Part shown: piece by piece, positions 45,142-53,860 of the stretch
Position numbering within the stretch: the first letter of the stretch is position 1
Layout: the number at the start of each line of letters is the position of its first letter
DNA from: Candidatus Avichristensenella intestinipullorum
GTDB lineage: Bacteria > Bacillota > Clostridia > Christensenellales > Aristaeellaceae
NCBI GenBank assembly: GCA_018713305.1
Contig: DVFI01000092.1
Coordinates: 29,573-93,572 of the forward strand
Reading direction: 5' to 3'
DNA length: 64,000 bases
Notes under the pieces: generated by a model
What the model was told of the DNA's origin: nothing
Databases searched by the model: none
What the model saw: only the letters and a program-made list of their open reading frames with translations
Made by a program: the position numbers and the translations under genes

Positions 45142-46812
45142 ATGGAACTCAACTGGCTGGGAGGATGCGTCCTGGGCGCGCTGTTCCTGCTGCTGTCGGG
45201 CTGGATGCTGTTTTCCCAACTGCGTGCGCGCAAGCGCCTGGAAGACAGGCTGCGCAGCGGCTTTGGCCGGGCGCCGGATGCAGAGGAACAATACCGGCTG
45301 GACGGGGTTGCGCGCTATGACGAACAGCGCGCCGCGCAGGCACAGGGCGAGGGCCGCGTAGACGATATCACCTGGAACGACCTGGACATGGACGCGCTGT
45401 ACCGCCGTGTGAACGTATGCCTGACATCGGCGGGGGAGGCGCGGCTGTACCGGCTGCTGCGCGAGCCGGAGGAAAGCGACGCAGAGGCGTGCGAAAAGCG
45501 TATGGCGCCGCTGGCAGAGGAGGCGCTGCGCTTTCAGGTACAGCGGCTGCTGCTGCGCGCGGGCAAGGAACACCACAGCGCCATGGAGTCGCTGCTGTTT
45601 GCGCCTGCCGCCTCGCGCATCCGGCCGGGCTGGCTGTTCCCGTTGCTCCTGGCGGCAGAGGCCTTGTCCCTGCCGCTGTGGTTCTTTTGGCCGGCGGCCG
45701 GGCTGGCGCTGCTGATAGCGGCCGTGGCGGCGTCCAGCGCCTTTTCCATGGCGTACAGGCTGCGCATAGACGCACAGCTTCGCGGCCTGCGCTATCTGGC
45801 CTCGCTGTTGTGGGCGGCCCGCAGGCTCTGCGCGATACAGGGGGATGCGTGGCGCGCGTGCATAGCGCCGGTGCGGGAGGCGGCGCAGCCGCTGAAACGG
45901 CTTCGGGGCCTGCTTTCGGGCGACGCCAGCTTCATGGCGGGGGATTTGCTGTTTGTATGGGACCTGCTGCGCATGCTCGTGCCGGTGGATCTGGTGCTTT
46001 TTAACCGCCGGCTTGCGTTTATGCAGCGCGAGCAGGAACGGGTGCAGCGCTTTTATGAAGCGATAGGGGATATCGACGTGGCGCTGTGCGTGCTGTCGTT
46101 GCGCGAAAGCCTGCATTTCTGGTGCCGGCCTGATTTTACGCAGTCGCTTGAAATCCGCTTTGAGCGGCTGTACCATCCGCTTCTGGCCCATCCCGTGGAC
46201 AATAGCGGCCATGTGGGGCGCAGCACGCTGATTACCGGCTCCAACGCCTCCGGCAAGTCCACGTTTATCCGCTCGCTGGCGCTGGGGATGATTATGGCCC
46301 GCAGCCTGCATACCTGCTGCGCGCAGCGCTTGTGCGTGCGCCGTATGCCGGTGTTTACCTCCATGGCGCTGCGGGACGATTTGCTCGCGGGCGAGAGCTA
46401 CTTTGTGACGGAAATCAAAAGCCTGCGTCGGATTCTGGAAGCGGTGCGGCGGGGCCCGTGCGCATGCTTTGTGGACGAGATTCTGCGCGGCACCAACACG
46501 CCCGAGCGTCTGGCGGCCTCCACGGCGGTGCTGCGCTGGCTGCACGGGCAGGATTGCCTGTGCGCCGCGGCCACGCACGATTTGGAACTGACGCGCATCC
46601 TGCGCGAAGAATACGCATGCTTTCACTTCCGGGAACGGCTGGAAAACGGCGAAATCCTGTTCGATTACCGGCTTTATCCCGGCCCTTCGCGCACCCGCAA
46701 CGCCATCGGCCTGCTGCGCGTGATGGGGCTGGACGCGGACATCGTCGACGAAGCCGAGAGGCTTGCCGGCCGGGATGAGGAGGAGGAAACGGCTTCGCCC
46801 CAGGATGGCTGA
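45142..46812 (+). CDS. Membrane-anchored MutS-family ATPase
   Basis: N-terminal and internal TM segments; ITGSNASGKSTFIRSLALG; CFVDEILRGTNTPERLAAS. Confidence 0.85.
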   Translation: MELNWLGGCVLGALFLLLSGWMLFSQLRARKRLEDRLRSGFGRAPDAEEQYRLDGVARYDEQRAAQAQGEGRVDDITWNDLDMDALYRRVNVCLTSAGEARLYRLLREPEESDAEACEKRMAPLAEEALRFQVQRLLLRAGKEHHSAMESLLFAPAASRIRPGWLFPLLLAAEALSLPLWFFWPAAGLALLIAAVAASSAFSMAYRLRIDAQLRGLRYLASLLWAARRLCAIQGDAWRACIAPVREAAQPLKRLRGLLSGDASFMAGDLLFVWDLLRMLVPVDLVLFNRRLAFMQREQERVQRFYEAIGDIDVALCVLSLRESLHFWCRPDFTQSLEIRFERLYHPLLAHPVDNSGHVGRSTLITGSNASGKSTFIRSLALGMIMARSLHTCCAQRLCVRRMPVFTSMALRDDLLAGESYFVTEIKSLRRILEAVRRGPCACFVDEILRGTNTPERLAASTAVLRWLHGQDCLCAAATHDLELTRILREEYACFHFRERLENGEILFDYRLYPGPSRTRNAIGLLRVMGLDADIVDEAERLAGRDEEEETASPQDG

Positions 46813-46876
46813 GGGGCCGTTGAAGAGCCAACGCGACGGCATGGCGGCAAGGCCATGCCGTTTTGCGCATGTCTGA

Positions 46877-47987
46877 TACTATTCTCAAATATGATTGACA
46901 ATTATAGATATTGTGGTATAGTACTTATGGGTGATGGAAATGAAAGGCTATAGCATAAACGCAGAAGAGTATCAAAAAATAGAGGAAGCCGAGAAACGGT
47001 GCAAAGATAAACGAACATCAAAGAAGTTAACGGTGCTATTAATCCGCTTTAGCGGGGTAAGCATTGCCGAAACCGCGCAGAGAATGAACTGTTCAGAGAG
47101 GAAAGTAGCCCGCCTCATATCAGAATACAAGAAGCAGGGGCTTGAAGAATTCATGCGCAACAAGTATGTCGGAGGCAATCATCGCAGTCTGAGTGAAGCG
47201 GAAGAAAAGGAGATCCTTGTCCCGTTTGAAAAGATGGCAGAGCAAGGACATATGGTTACAGCACAGGAGATCAAGAAGGTTTTTGATAAAAGGATTGGCA
47301 AGGATACCGGCCGGGGATATATTTATATGCTTCTGAAAAGACACGGATGGCGTAAGGTCATGCCCAGAGCCAAACATCCCAAGAAAGCAGATGAAGAGGC
47401 GATTCGAGCCTCAAAAAAAATAACGATACAGTAGGAGTTTTGGCAAAACAAAATCCCAAGAAGAGGGTACGGCTGTTATTTGAGGACGAAGCGGGATTCG
47501 GAAGAATCAACAAGCCCAGGAATTGTTGGTGTATGAAAGGAATTCGTCCATCCGTTCCCTGTCATCATATACGGGAATACCGCTATGTATATGGCGCTGT
47601 TGATCCAATAGATGGAGAAAGTCTTTTTCTTGTCATGCCATACTGTAATACAGAATGCATGTAGGTATTCTTGAATCAGCTTCGATCAACGTTTCCTGAT
47701 GACATCATCGTTCTGATCTGCGACGGTGCTGCATGGCATAAATCTGTAGCGCTAAAAGTGCCAGCAGGAATATCCATCCTGCATATACCACCGTATACTC
47801 CGGAAATGAATCCCATTGAGCAGATCTGGCGCGAACTGCGAACTCAGGGATTTCGTAATGAGGTTTTTGCTACATTGGAAAAGGTGGTAGACCGCTTGTG
47901 TGAGACAATCAACCATCTTTCTCGTTATACCATTATGAGCATTACACAACGTAAGTGGATAATGGATATTTTTATTTGAGATTAGTA
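46877..47987 (+). mobile_element. IS630-family insertion sequence, decayed
   Basis: Inverted ends CTATTCTCAAATA / CTAATCTCAAATA flanked by TA; DDE motifs LLFEDEAGFGR, LICDGAAWHK, PPYTPEMNPIEQIWRELR; frames broken at 47413-47434 and TAG at 47662-47664. Confidence 0.9.
46931..47979 (+). pseudogene. IS630 transposase: frame shift at A8 run plus in-frame TAG
   Basis: ORFs 46931..47434, 47440..47664 and 47671..47979 together make one IS630 transposase. Confidence 0.85.
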
Positions 47988-48110
47988 TAAGCCGGCATGA
48001 TTTCCAGATCAACCTCTTCCTCCAGGAAAATTTTCGATGGATCGTGCAGACATTTCCCGATCCTGTGCATCTTAAGGGTGTATCGCGATACGGAAGAGAC
48101 GAAAGGAAGG

Positions 48111-48605
48111 ATGGACGTGGAAGGAAAGCGACAACGCGATGCGCGTTTCGTGGAAGCCATCCGCCAGAACCGTGCCGGCATGTTTTGCGTTGCGCGCATG
48201 ATGCTTCGCTCGGACAGCGACGCAGAGGAGGCCGTGGCCGATGCGACGGAACGGGCCTATGCGCACCTGTATGCGTTGCGCAACTGGCAGAGTATCCGCC
48301 CCTGGCTCATGCGCATCACGATCAACGCCTGCCACAAAATCCTCAGACGGCGAAAAAGGGAGATTCCCAGCGACGATGTCCAGGTGTTTGAACGGCAGGC
48401 GCCGCCGCGCGAGACAGAAAACATCTGGGCCCTTGTGGAGCGGCTGGAGCCGCTGTACAGCCTGCCCCTGACGATGTACTATGCACAGGGCATGAAACTT
48501 GAGGAGATTGCCAAAGTGCTGCACGCGCCAAAAGGCACGGTTTCGGCACGCATGGCGCGCGGAAAGCAAAAGCTCAGACGCATGATCGAGGAGGAGAGAG
48601 CATGA
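48111..48605 (+). CDS. ECF-type RNA polymerase sigma factor
   Basis: FVEAIRQNRAGMFCVARMMLRSDSDAEEAVADATERAYAHLYALRNWQSIRPWLMRITINACHKILRRRKRE...region 4 YYAQGMKLEEIAKVLHAPKGTVSARMARGKQKL. Confidence 0.92.
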   Translation: MDVEGKRQRDARFVEAIRQNRAGMFCVARMMLRSDSDAEEAVADATERAYAHLYALRNWQSIRPWLMRITINACHKILRRRKREIPSDDVQVFERQAPPRETENIWALVERLEPLYSLPLTMYYAQGMKLEEIAKVLHAPKGTVSARMARGKQKLRRMIEEERA

Positions 48606-49582
48606 ATGAGCATGAACTGGAGGACAGACTGCACCATGAACGGATCATCCTGCCGGAGGGATTTGACGGGCGCCAGGAAGCGGTTCTCTTTCGCGCCATG
48701 GAGCAAAAACGCAGGCCGGTCCAAAGAGCCTTTGTGCTTGCGGTCGCGCTGGCGCTGCTGATCTGTGCGACGGCACTGGCTGCCGATGGCCTGGGGCTGG
48801 CCTTCTTCTGGGGCGATGCTTCGCCGGATGCTGAGTCGCTCGTGGAAAGGGGCGTTCCTCAGTCGGGCGGACAGCTCGATGATGCGACGTTTACGGTTCG
48901 GGAAGCGGTTTTCGATGGGAATACATTGCAGGCTGTTGTGGCGGTGCAAGCGGTGGAAGGGAAGCGCGCGGTGATGCAGGGCTATCACGGCAATGTGAGC
49001 GCGGATGGCGTGCTTGTGGATTGCGGCGAAGAGGGCAGCATCGAATGGGCGGAAGAGGAGGACGGCACGCTGCTTTTGTACATCAGCCAGGCGATTTTCT
49101 CTGAGGAAGCGCAGCTCAGCGTCACATGGCCATGCAGCACAGCGCTGGCCAGTGCGGATGGTTCAAGGTGGGTACATGAACAGTCGGGCGTGCTCTGCTT
49201 TGAGGTGCCGCGCATTGAGGCGCAGACATTGAAGCTGTCTGCGACGGTCGATTGGAGCGGCCTTCTGACGGTGACGGATGTTGAGGTGGCCTACACGCCG
49301 CTGGGCATGGATCTGCAAATCCGCTATGTGCCGGGGGAAAGGCTGAAAAATGCAGTGCCTTCTTTCTATGTCGGACGGGAGGAGGACGCGGTCAATCATC
49401 GAGGGGGTGAAATCAGCCGCACGGGCAATGCGCAGGATGGCTATACCCTGCACGTCCGGTTTTACACGCCGGACAGCTTGCCGCACACGCTGACGCTTGG
49501 CGTGCGCGGGATGGAAGACCGGGTTTTGTTTGACTTTGACAGGCAGACCGCGATACTGATTGCAAAGGAGGTAGAACAATGA
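48602..49582 (+). CDS. DUF4179-type membrane protein, probable anti-sigma partner
   Basis: 4-bp overlap with sigma gene; short cytoplasmic N-term, one TM (AFVLAVALALLICATALAADGLG), beta-rich extracellular part. Confidence 0.75.
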   Translation: MNEHELEDRLHHERIILPEGFDGRQEAVLFRAMEQKRRPVQRAFVLAVALALLICATALAADGLGLAFFWGDASPDAESLVERGVPQSGGQLDDATFTVREAVFDGNTLQAVVAVQAVEGKRAVMQGYHGNVSADGVLVDCGEEGSIEWAEEEDGTLLLYISQAIFSEEAQLSVTWPCSTALASADGSRWVHEQSGVLCFEVPRIEAQTLKLSATVDWSGLLTVTDVEVAYTPLGMDLQIRYVPGERLKNAVPSFYVGREEDAVNHRGGEISRTGNAQDGYTLHVRFYTPDSLPHTLTLGVRGMEDRVLFDFDRQTAILIAKEVEQ

Positions 49583-50661
49583 AAAGAGGGTTGCTGCTCG
49601 CATGTGCGCTGATGGTCAACGCAAGCCTGGCTTCGGCTGAGGTGGTGAGTGCGCCCCTGCCGGACAGGCATATTCAAACGGCGATTGAGCGCGAAACGTA
49701 TACGATCGCCGTGGACGCAGACATCTATGGGGAGACGATCGACCGCGTGCAGGCCTACCGGGTCACGACGCTGGATTGGGGCGAGAATCCGGAAGAGGCG
49801 TTTGACCTTGCGCTGTGGTTTGATGAAACCGTTCCGCTCGAAAAAAAGGATTACGACAGCATCGCGTTTTTCCCACAGGGGCAAGAGGAGCGGATCCTCT
49901 GGCGCGATGAGGCGCGTTTCAGCCCCTATGCGATCACCTTTCAGCGGGAGACCCACGCGCGCCTGGAGTTCCCGTTTGAGCGGCTCGCTGTCGAAGGCAT
50001 CGTCGAATCGGTGGACGCGCAGCTGCTGGAGGGATTCTCTTTGCAGCAGGCGGAGCAGGGGATCAATCCGATTCTCGACGCGCTGGGCGTGACGATCCAG
50101 CGCGAGCCGGTCTTCGTCTCCTGCATGACGCTCGGGGACTGGCAAGCGGAAACCGGGAAGAAGCTGGCATATGGCGTTGCACCTGATGAGTTCGTCGTCG
50201 AGAACTGGACACAAGAGGATGAAAGCTGCCTGATCCACTACCGCCAGCTTTTTCATGGCTTGCCCATGATGGAGACGGACGAGCACATGCCCGGCATCGT
50301 GGAGTGGGAAACGCCCAAGACCCTGGTCTGCGCATTGTGGAGCCGCAGAGGGCTGGAAAAACTCGAGTTCCCCTTTGTCGTTGGAACGCAAACGGCGCTG
50401 GGTGAGCCCTTTGCGCCGATCACAGCGGATGAGGCGCTTGCCGCGTGCCAATCTGCCGACATGAACCTGGGCGAGTGGCGCAATCTGCACATCTCGCGGA
50501 TAGAACTGGGGTATGTGATGCTGGCCAAGAACATCGCCCAAACGGAAATCGAAGCGCGGCCCGCATGGCTGATCCGCATCTGGGGAGAAATTCTAGGGAA
50601 TATGGAAAGCGTGGTCGCCGCGGTGGATGCGCAGACCGGCGACATGATGCTGAGCCTGTGA
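49579..50661 (+). CDS. Secreted hypothetical protein of ECF-sigma operon
   Basis: MKRGLLLACALMVNASLASAEVV signal peptide; overlaps upstream stop. Confidence 0.7.
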   Translation: MKRGLLLACALMVNASLASAEVVSAPLPDRHIQTAIERETYTIAVDADIYGETIDRVQAYRVTTLDWGENPEEAFDLALWFDETVPLEKKDYDSIAFFPQGQEERILWRDEARFSPYAITFQRETHARLEFPFERLAVEGIVESVDAQLLEGFSLQQAEQGINPILDALGVTIQREPVFVSCMTLGDWQAETGKKLAYGVAPDEFVVENWTQEDESCLIHYRQLFHGLPMMETDEHMPGIVEWETPKTLVCALWSRRGLEKLEFPFVVGTQTALGEPFAPITADEALAACQSADMNLGEWRNLHISRIELGYVMLAKNIAQTEIEARPAWLIRIWGEILGNMESVVAAVDAQTGDMMLSL

Positions 50662-50662
50662 G

Positions 50663-50716
50663 GAAATGAACCGCCGTCCCGAAAGGCCTTTCGCCGGACG
50701 GGGCGGCGGTTTCATG
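50663..50716 (+). terminator. Terminator-like long hairpin after the ECF operon
   Basis: AACCGCCGTCCCG...CGGGGCGGCGGTT inverted repeat, T8 run about 30 bp later. Confidence 0.5.
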
Positions 50717-50892
50717 GCGCGGACAGAGATTCAGAGGGGAGATTGTTTTTTTTGTCAAAAAAGCGGGTTTTCCTTGCATGAAGCGCGAATTTTATCTCCG
50801 AACCACCGTCTCATCTTATAGGAAGCATGATATTCACTGGAAGGGGAGAAAACACATGACGAAACGACTGTTCAAGCCTCTGGCCTGTCTGA

Positions 50893-51088
50893 TACTATTC
50901 TCAAATAGAACTGAGCCGTCCGATAACCGGCCGTCAGGGTACGCTTCGCTCCCTGACTGCTTTTCCTTTCATCGCTTCGCGATAGGAGAACGATGGGGGA
51001 TTTCATCCCCCAAACCCCTAGCCTGGGGACCAGTCCCCAGACCCCTTCTTCGCTTGGCGCTTATAGCTTGTTTTATCTGAGAATAGTA
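50893..51088. mobile_element. MITE of about 192 bp with IS630-like terminal inverted repeats and TA flanks
   Basis: Left CTATTCTCAAATAGAAC, right end revcomp CTATTCTCAGATAAAAC; four internal hairpins; no transposase. Confidence 0.85.
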
Positions 51089-51154
51089 TGAGACCGGGTT
51101 TTCGCTTTGGGCCGCCCCGGCGAAAAGCGCGCCCGCGGTTTTTCTCCCCTTCTC

Positions 51155-51183
51155 TTGACAAGGCGCAGCAAACGAATTATAAT
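51155..51183 (+). promoter_or_regulatory. sigma-70/A-type promoter for TetR gene
   Basis: TTGACA - 17 bp - TATAAT. Confidence 0.85.
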
Positions 51184-51231
51184 CTATGTTATGCAACGAA
51201 TGTTATCTATCGGAAGAGGGGGGCGGGGGAC

Positions 51232-51804
51232 GTGCCGCCAAGGCCAAGGATAACAAAGGATATGGTGATTGACGCCGCGCTTGCCATCGCGCGCGAAGCC
51301 GGGGCGGAAAACATCAACGCCCGAACCGTCGCCAGGAAACTGAACTGCTCCACGCAACCCGTGATGTACCATTTTGCAACGATGGAAGCCTTGAAAAAGG
51401 CGGCCTATGAGAAGCTGAACCGGTACCATACGGAATACCTGTTGACCTTGACGGACCCGCAGGAAGGGGTCATGCTGGGCATCGGATGCAATTATATCCG
51501 GTTTGCCGTGGAGGAACCGCATGCCTTCCGGTTTTTGTTTCAATCGGGCTTTGCCGCGGAAAACAGCCTGCTGGAGATGATAGACGCAGAGGAGCTCCTG
51601 CCGGTGCTTTCCGCGATGCAGGCGGCGGCCGGGATGAGCCTGGAAAAGACCAAAGAGGTCTTTTTGACGATAGCGCTGTTTGCGCACGGGTATGCGAGCA
51701 TCCTTGCAAACCACGCCATGGCCTATGACGGAGAACTGATAAAAAAACATCTGCGGCAGGCGTACAGGGGCGCGGTATGGGCCGCGCAGGAGAAAACAAC
51801 ATGA
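51232..51804 (+). CDS. TetR-family transcriptional regulator (GTG start)
   Basis: RITKDMVIDAALAIAREAGAENINARTVARKLNCSTQPVMYHFATMEALKKAAYEKL. Confidence 0.88.
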   Translation: MPPRPRITKDMVIDAALAIAREAGAENINARTVARKLNCSTQPVMYHFATMEALKKAAYEKLNRYHTEYLLTLTDPQEGVMLGIGCNYIRFAVEEPHAFRFLFQSGFAAENSLLEMIDAEELLPVLSAMQAAAGMSLEKTKEVFLTIALFAHGYASILANHAMAYDGELIKKHLRQAYRGAVWAAQEKTT

Positions 51805-52550
51805 ACAAGCTCTATGAAAAAAACGAACTGACGTTTGCGCTGGTATGCATTGCGGCGTATTGCGCGCTGCAATCCGCCGCAAATCCGCTGAACAGGCTCC
51901 TGGGCGTCGACTATGCCGCGAGCGCGCTCCTGGGCATCGCGCAGGCCGCGGCGCTGTTTCTCTTTTTGAAAAAAAACAACTTGCTCAAGCGCTACGGGCT
52001 GTGCAGGTCCGCCGTGCCCGCCCGCCGGTTTCTTTACTATCTTCCGTTGATGTTCCTGGCCACCAGGAATTTCTGGAGCGGGTTTGCGCTCCGCCTGGAT
52101 ATTGCGGGCGTCGTCTGCTACACGGCCTGCATGCTTTGCGTCGGATTCCTCGAGGAAGTCATCTTCCGGGGCTTTCTTTTCAGGGCGATGGCAAAAGAGA
52201 ATGTGAAGACGGCCATCGTCGTATCCAGCGTTACCTTTGGCCTCGGCCATCTGCTGAACCTGGTCAACGGCAGCGGGGCGGGTCTGGCGGAAAACCTGTT
52301 CCAGGTCACCGGCGCCATGGCAATCGGTTTCCTGTTCGTCACGCTCTTCTTCCGCGGCGGAAGCCTCCTGCCCTGCATCGCCGCCCATGCCGCCATCAAC
52401 GTCACCGCCGTCTTTTCCAACGACGCAGGCCTGACGATGGAAACGCGCATGGTTTTGCACCTGATTCTGATGGCGGTGGCCGTCGCTTACGCCCTGTTTC
52501 TCACCAGGACGCTTCCACAGCGCGGGGAGCCGGGGAATACGGCCGGCTGA
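51801..52550 (+). CDS. CPBP-family intramembrane metalloprotease
   Basis: GFLEEVIFRGFLFRAMAKEN (EExxxR), FGLGHLLNLVNG, HAAINV. Confidence 0.9.
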   Translation: MNKLYEKNELTFALVCIAAYCALQSAANPLNRLLGVDYAASALLGIAQAAALFLFLKKNNLLKRYGLCRSAVPARRFLYYLPLMFLATRNFWSGFALRLDIAGVVCYTACMLCVGFLEEVIFRGFLFRAMAKENVKTAIVVSSVTFGLGHLLNLVNGSGAGLAENLFQVTGAMAIGFLFVTLFFRGGSLLPCIAAHAAINVTAVFSNDAGLTMETRMVLHLILMAVAVAYALFLTRTLPQRGEPGNTAG

Positions 52551-52557
52551 GGGCCCG

Positions 52558-53247
52558 CTATCCCAGAATGAACCGCCGCAGCGCGCGCCGGGGCGCGTCC
52601 GGATGGAGCGACAGCACGCGCGCGGCGATGCGTTCGGCCGCCTGCTCCGGGCGCAGCTTCCGGGCCTGCTCCATCACCGCGTCTCCCCAGAACGCTTCCG
52701 TGGCGCACAGCACCGTGGAATCCCAGCCGTATTCGCCGTGCCGGGGCGAAAACTTGCGCTGGCGTCCGCACAGGGTCAGATACATGCCCATCTGCAATTC
52801 CACCACCGCGCGCTCCACCGCGCCGCGGTCTTCGCGCCCGAAGCCGCCCAGCGGCCGGATTTGGTGCATGGCCAGGGAACCGTATTCCTGCACCAGCGCG
52901 TATATCCGGCGGGCTGTATGGCTCACCAGCCCGCAGGCATAGTCCTCCTCCAGCGTGCTTCCCCGGCGCCGGACGGCCAGAAACGCCGGCGCCCACTCGC
53001 GCGTGATATAGCCGCTTTTTTTGAAAAATACCTTGGCGTAGGCGATATCGCTGCGTTCGTCCAGCACGCGCATGCGCCAGGCCCAGGGATCGGTCTGCGG
53101 GTCGCCGGTGTGCCAGCGGATTTCGGGGGCAAACCGGTCGCAGAGCGTAAAGATGCCCTCCCCGTTGGGGCCGCCGAGGGAAAACCCCGCCTGCAGGAGC
53201 GCGGTGCAAAACCCTTCAAAATCCCGTATCGGCGCAGCGTCCATATC
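52558..53247 (-). CDS. AlkZ-related winged-helix protein
   Basis: WHTGDPQTDPWAWRMRVLDERSDIAYAKVFFKKSGYITREWAPAFLAVRR. Confidence 0.6.
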   Translation of the reverse strand, partial: DMDAAPIRDFEGFCTALLQAGFSLGGPNGEGIFTLCDRFAPEIRWHTGDPQTDPWAWRMRVLDERSDIAYAKVFFKKSGYITREWAPAFLAVRRRGSTLEEDYACGLVSHTARRIYALVQEYGSLAMHQIRPLGGFGREDRGAVERAVVELQMGMYLTLCGRQRKFSPRHGEYGWDSTVLCATEAFWGDAVMEQARKLRPEQAAERIAARVLSLHPDAPRRALRRFILG

Positions 53248-53249
53248 AT

Positions 53250-53666
53250 TCACCCTCTTTTGAAGACAAACAGGCGGCTGAGCACATAGTTCAGGATGAT
53301 GACCAGCACGTTGGCCAGCAGTTTGGCCAGGTTGGCATGCATGCCCAGCATATCCACCGAAACGTACAAAAACAGCGCGTTGACGCCCAGCGTGGCAAGC
53401 CGTGCGGTCACGAACGAAACGCTTTCGCGCAGGAGCGTGCGCAGGTCGCGCGCATGCGCCCGAAACACGACCCATTTGTTGCCGCAGAACGCAAACGCTA
53501 CCGCCGCCATCCAGCTGAAAACGCTGGCGATCTGGTAGTGCACGCCCAGCGCGTTGAACATCAGGGCGAAAACCGCATAGTCAAGCAGCGTGGTCAGCCC
53601 GCCGATGATCAGATAGCGCAGCATGTCCCCATAGCGGGCATAAAGCGCTTTGCATTTTTCCAACAT
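53250..53666 (-). CDS. GtrA-family membrane protein
   Basis: MLRYLIIGGLTTLLDYAVFALMFNALGVHYQIASVFSWMAAVAFAFCGNKWVVF. Confidence 0.9.
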   Translation of the reverse strand: MLEKCKALYARYGDMLRYLIIGGLTTLLDYAVFALMFNALGVHYQIASVFSWMAAVAFAFCGNKWVVFRAHARDLRTLLRESVSFVTARLATLGVNALFLYVSVDMLGMHANLAKLLANVLVIILNYVLSRLFVFKRG

Positions 53667-53860
53667 GGTTCTCCTTTCCGGCGGCAGATGGCCGCCATGA
53701 AAAAAGACGATACAGGGCCGCGGCGCGTTCCCGCGCCTGGCCGGAAGCGGGAACCGCTGCCCCTATCATTCGCCGGACGGCGCTTTTTTCCTTTAATTTT
53801 TTTCCGGCCGCTTTGCCGGGCGGCCGGAGAATGCTATAATGCCGACAGGAGGGAAAACGA

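Noticed and set aside
47988-48060. Antisense peptide LHDPSKIFLEEEVDLEIMPAY next to the IS630 right end
   Set aside because: Looks like a possible gene remnant broken by the IS, but too short to assign to a family and no matching part left of the IS.
49462-50541. 359-aa minus-strand ORF in the ECF operon
   Set aside because: Antisense to the secreted-protein gene with signal peptide; no motifs.
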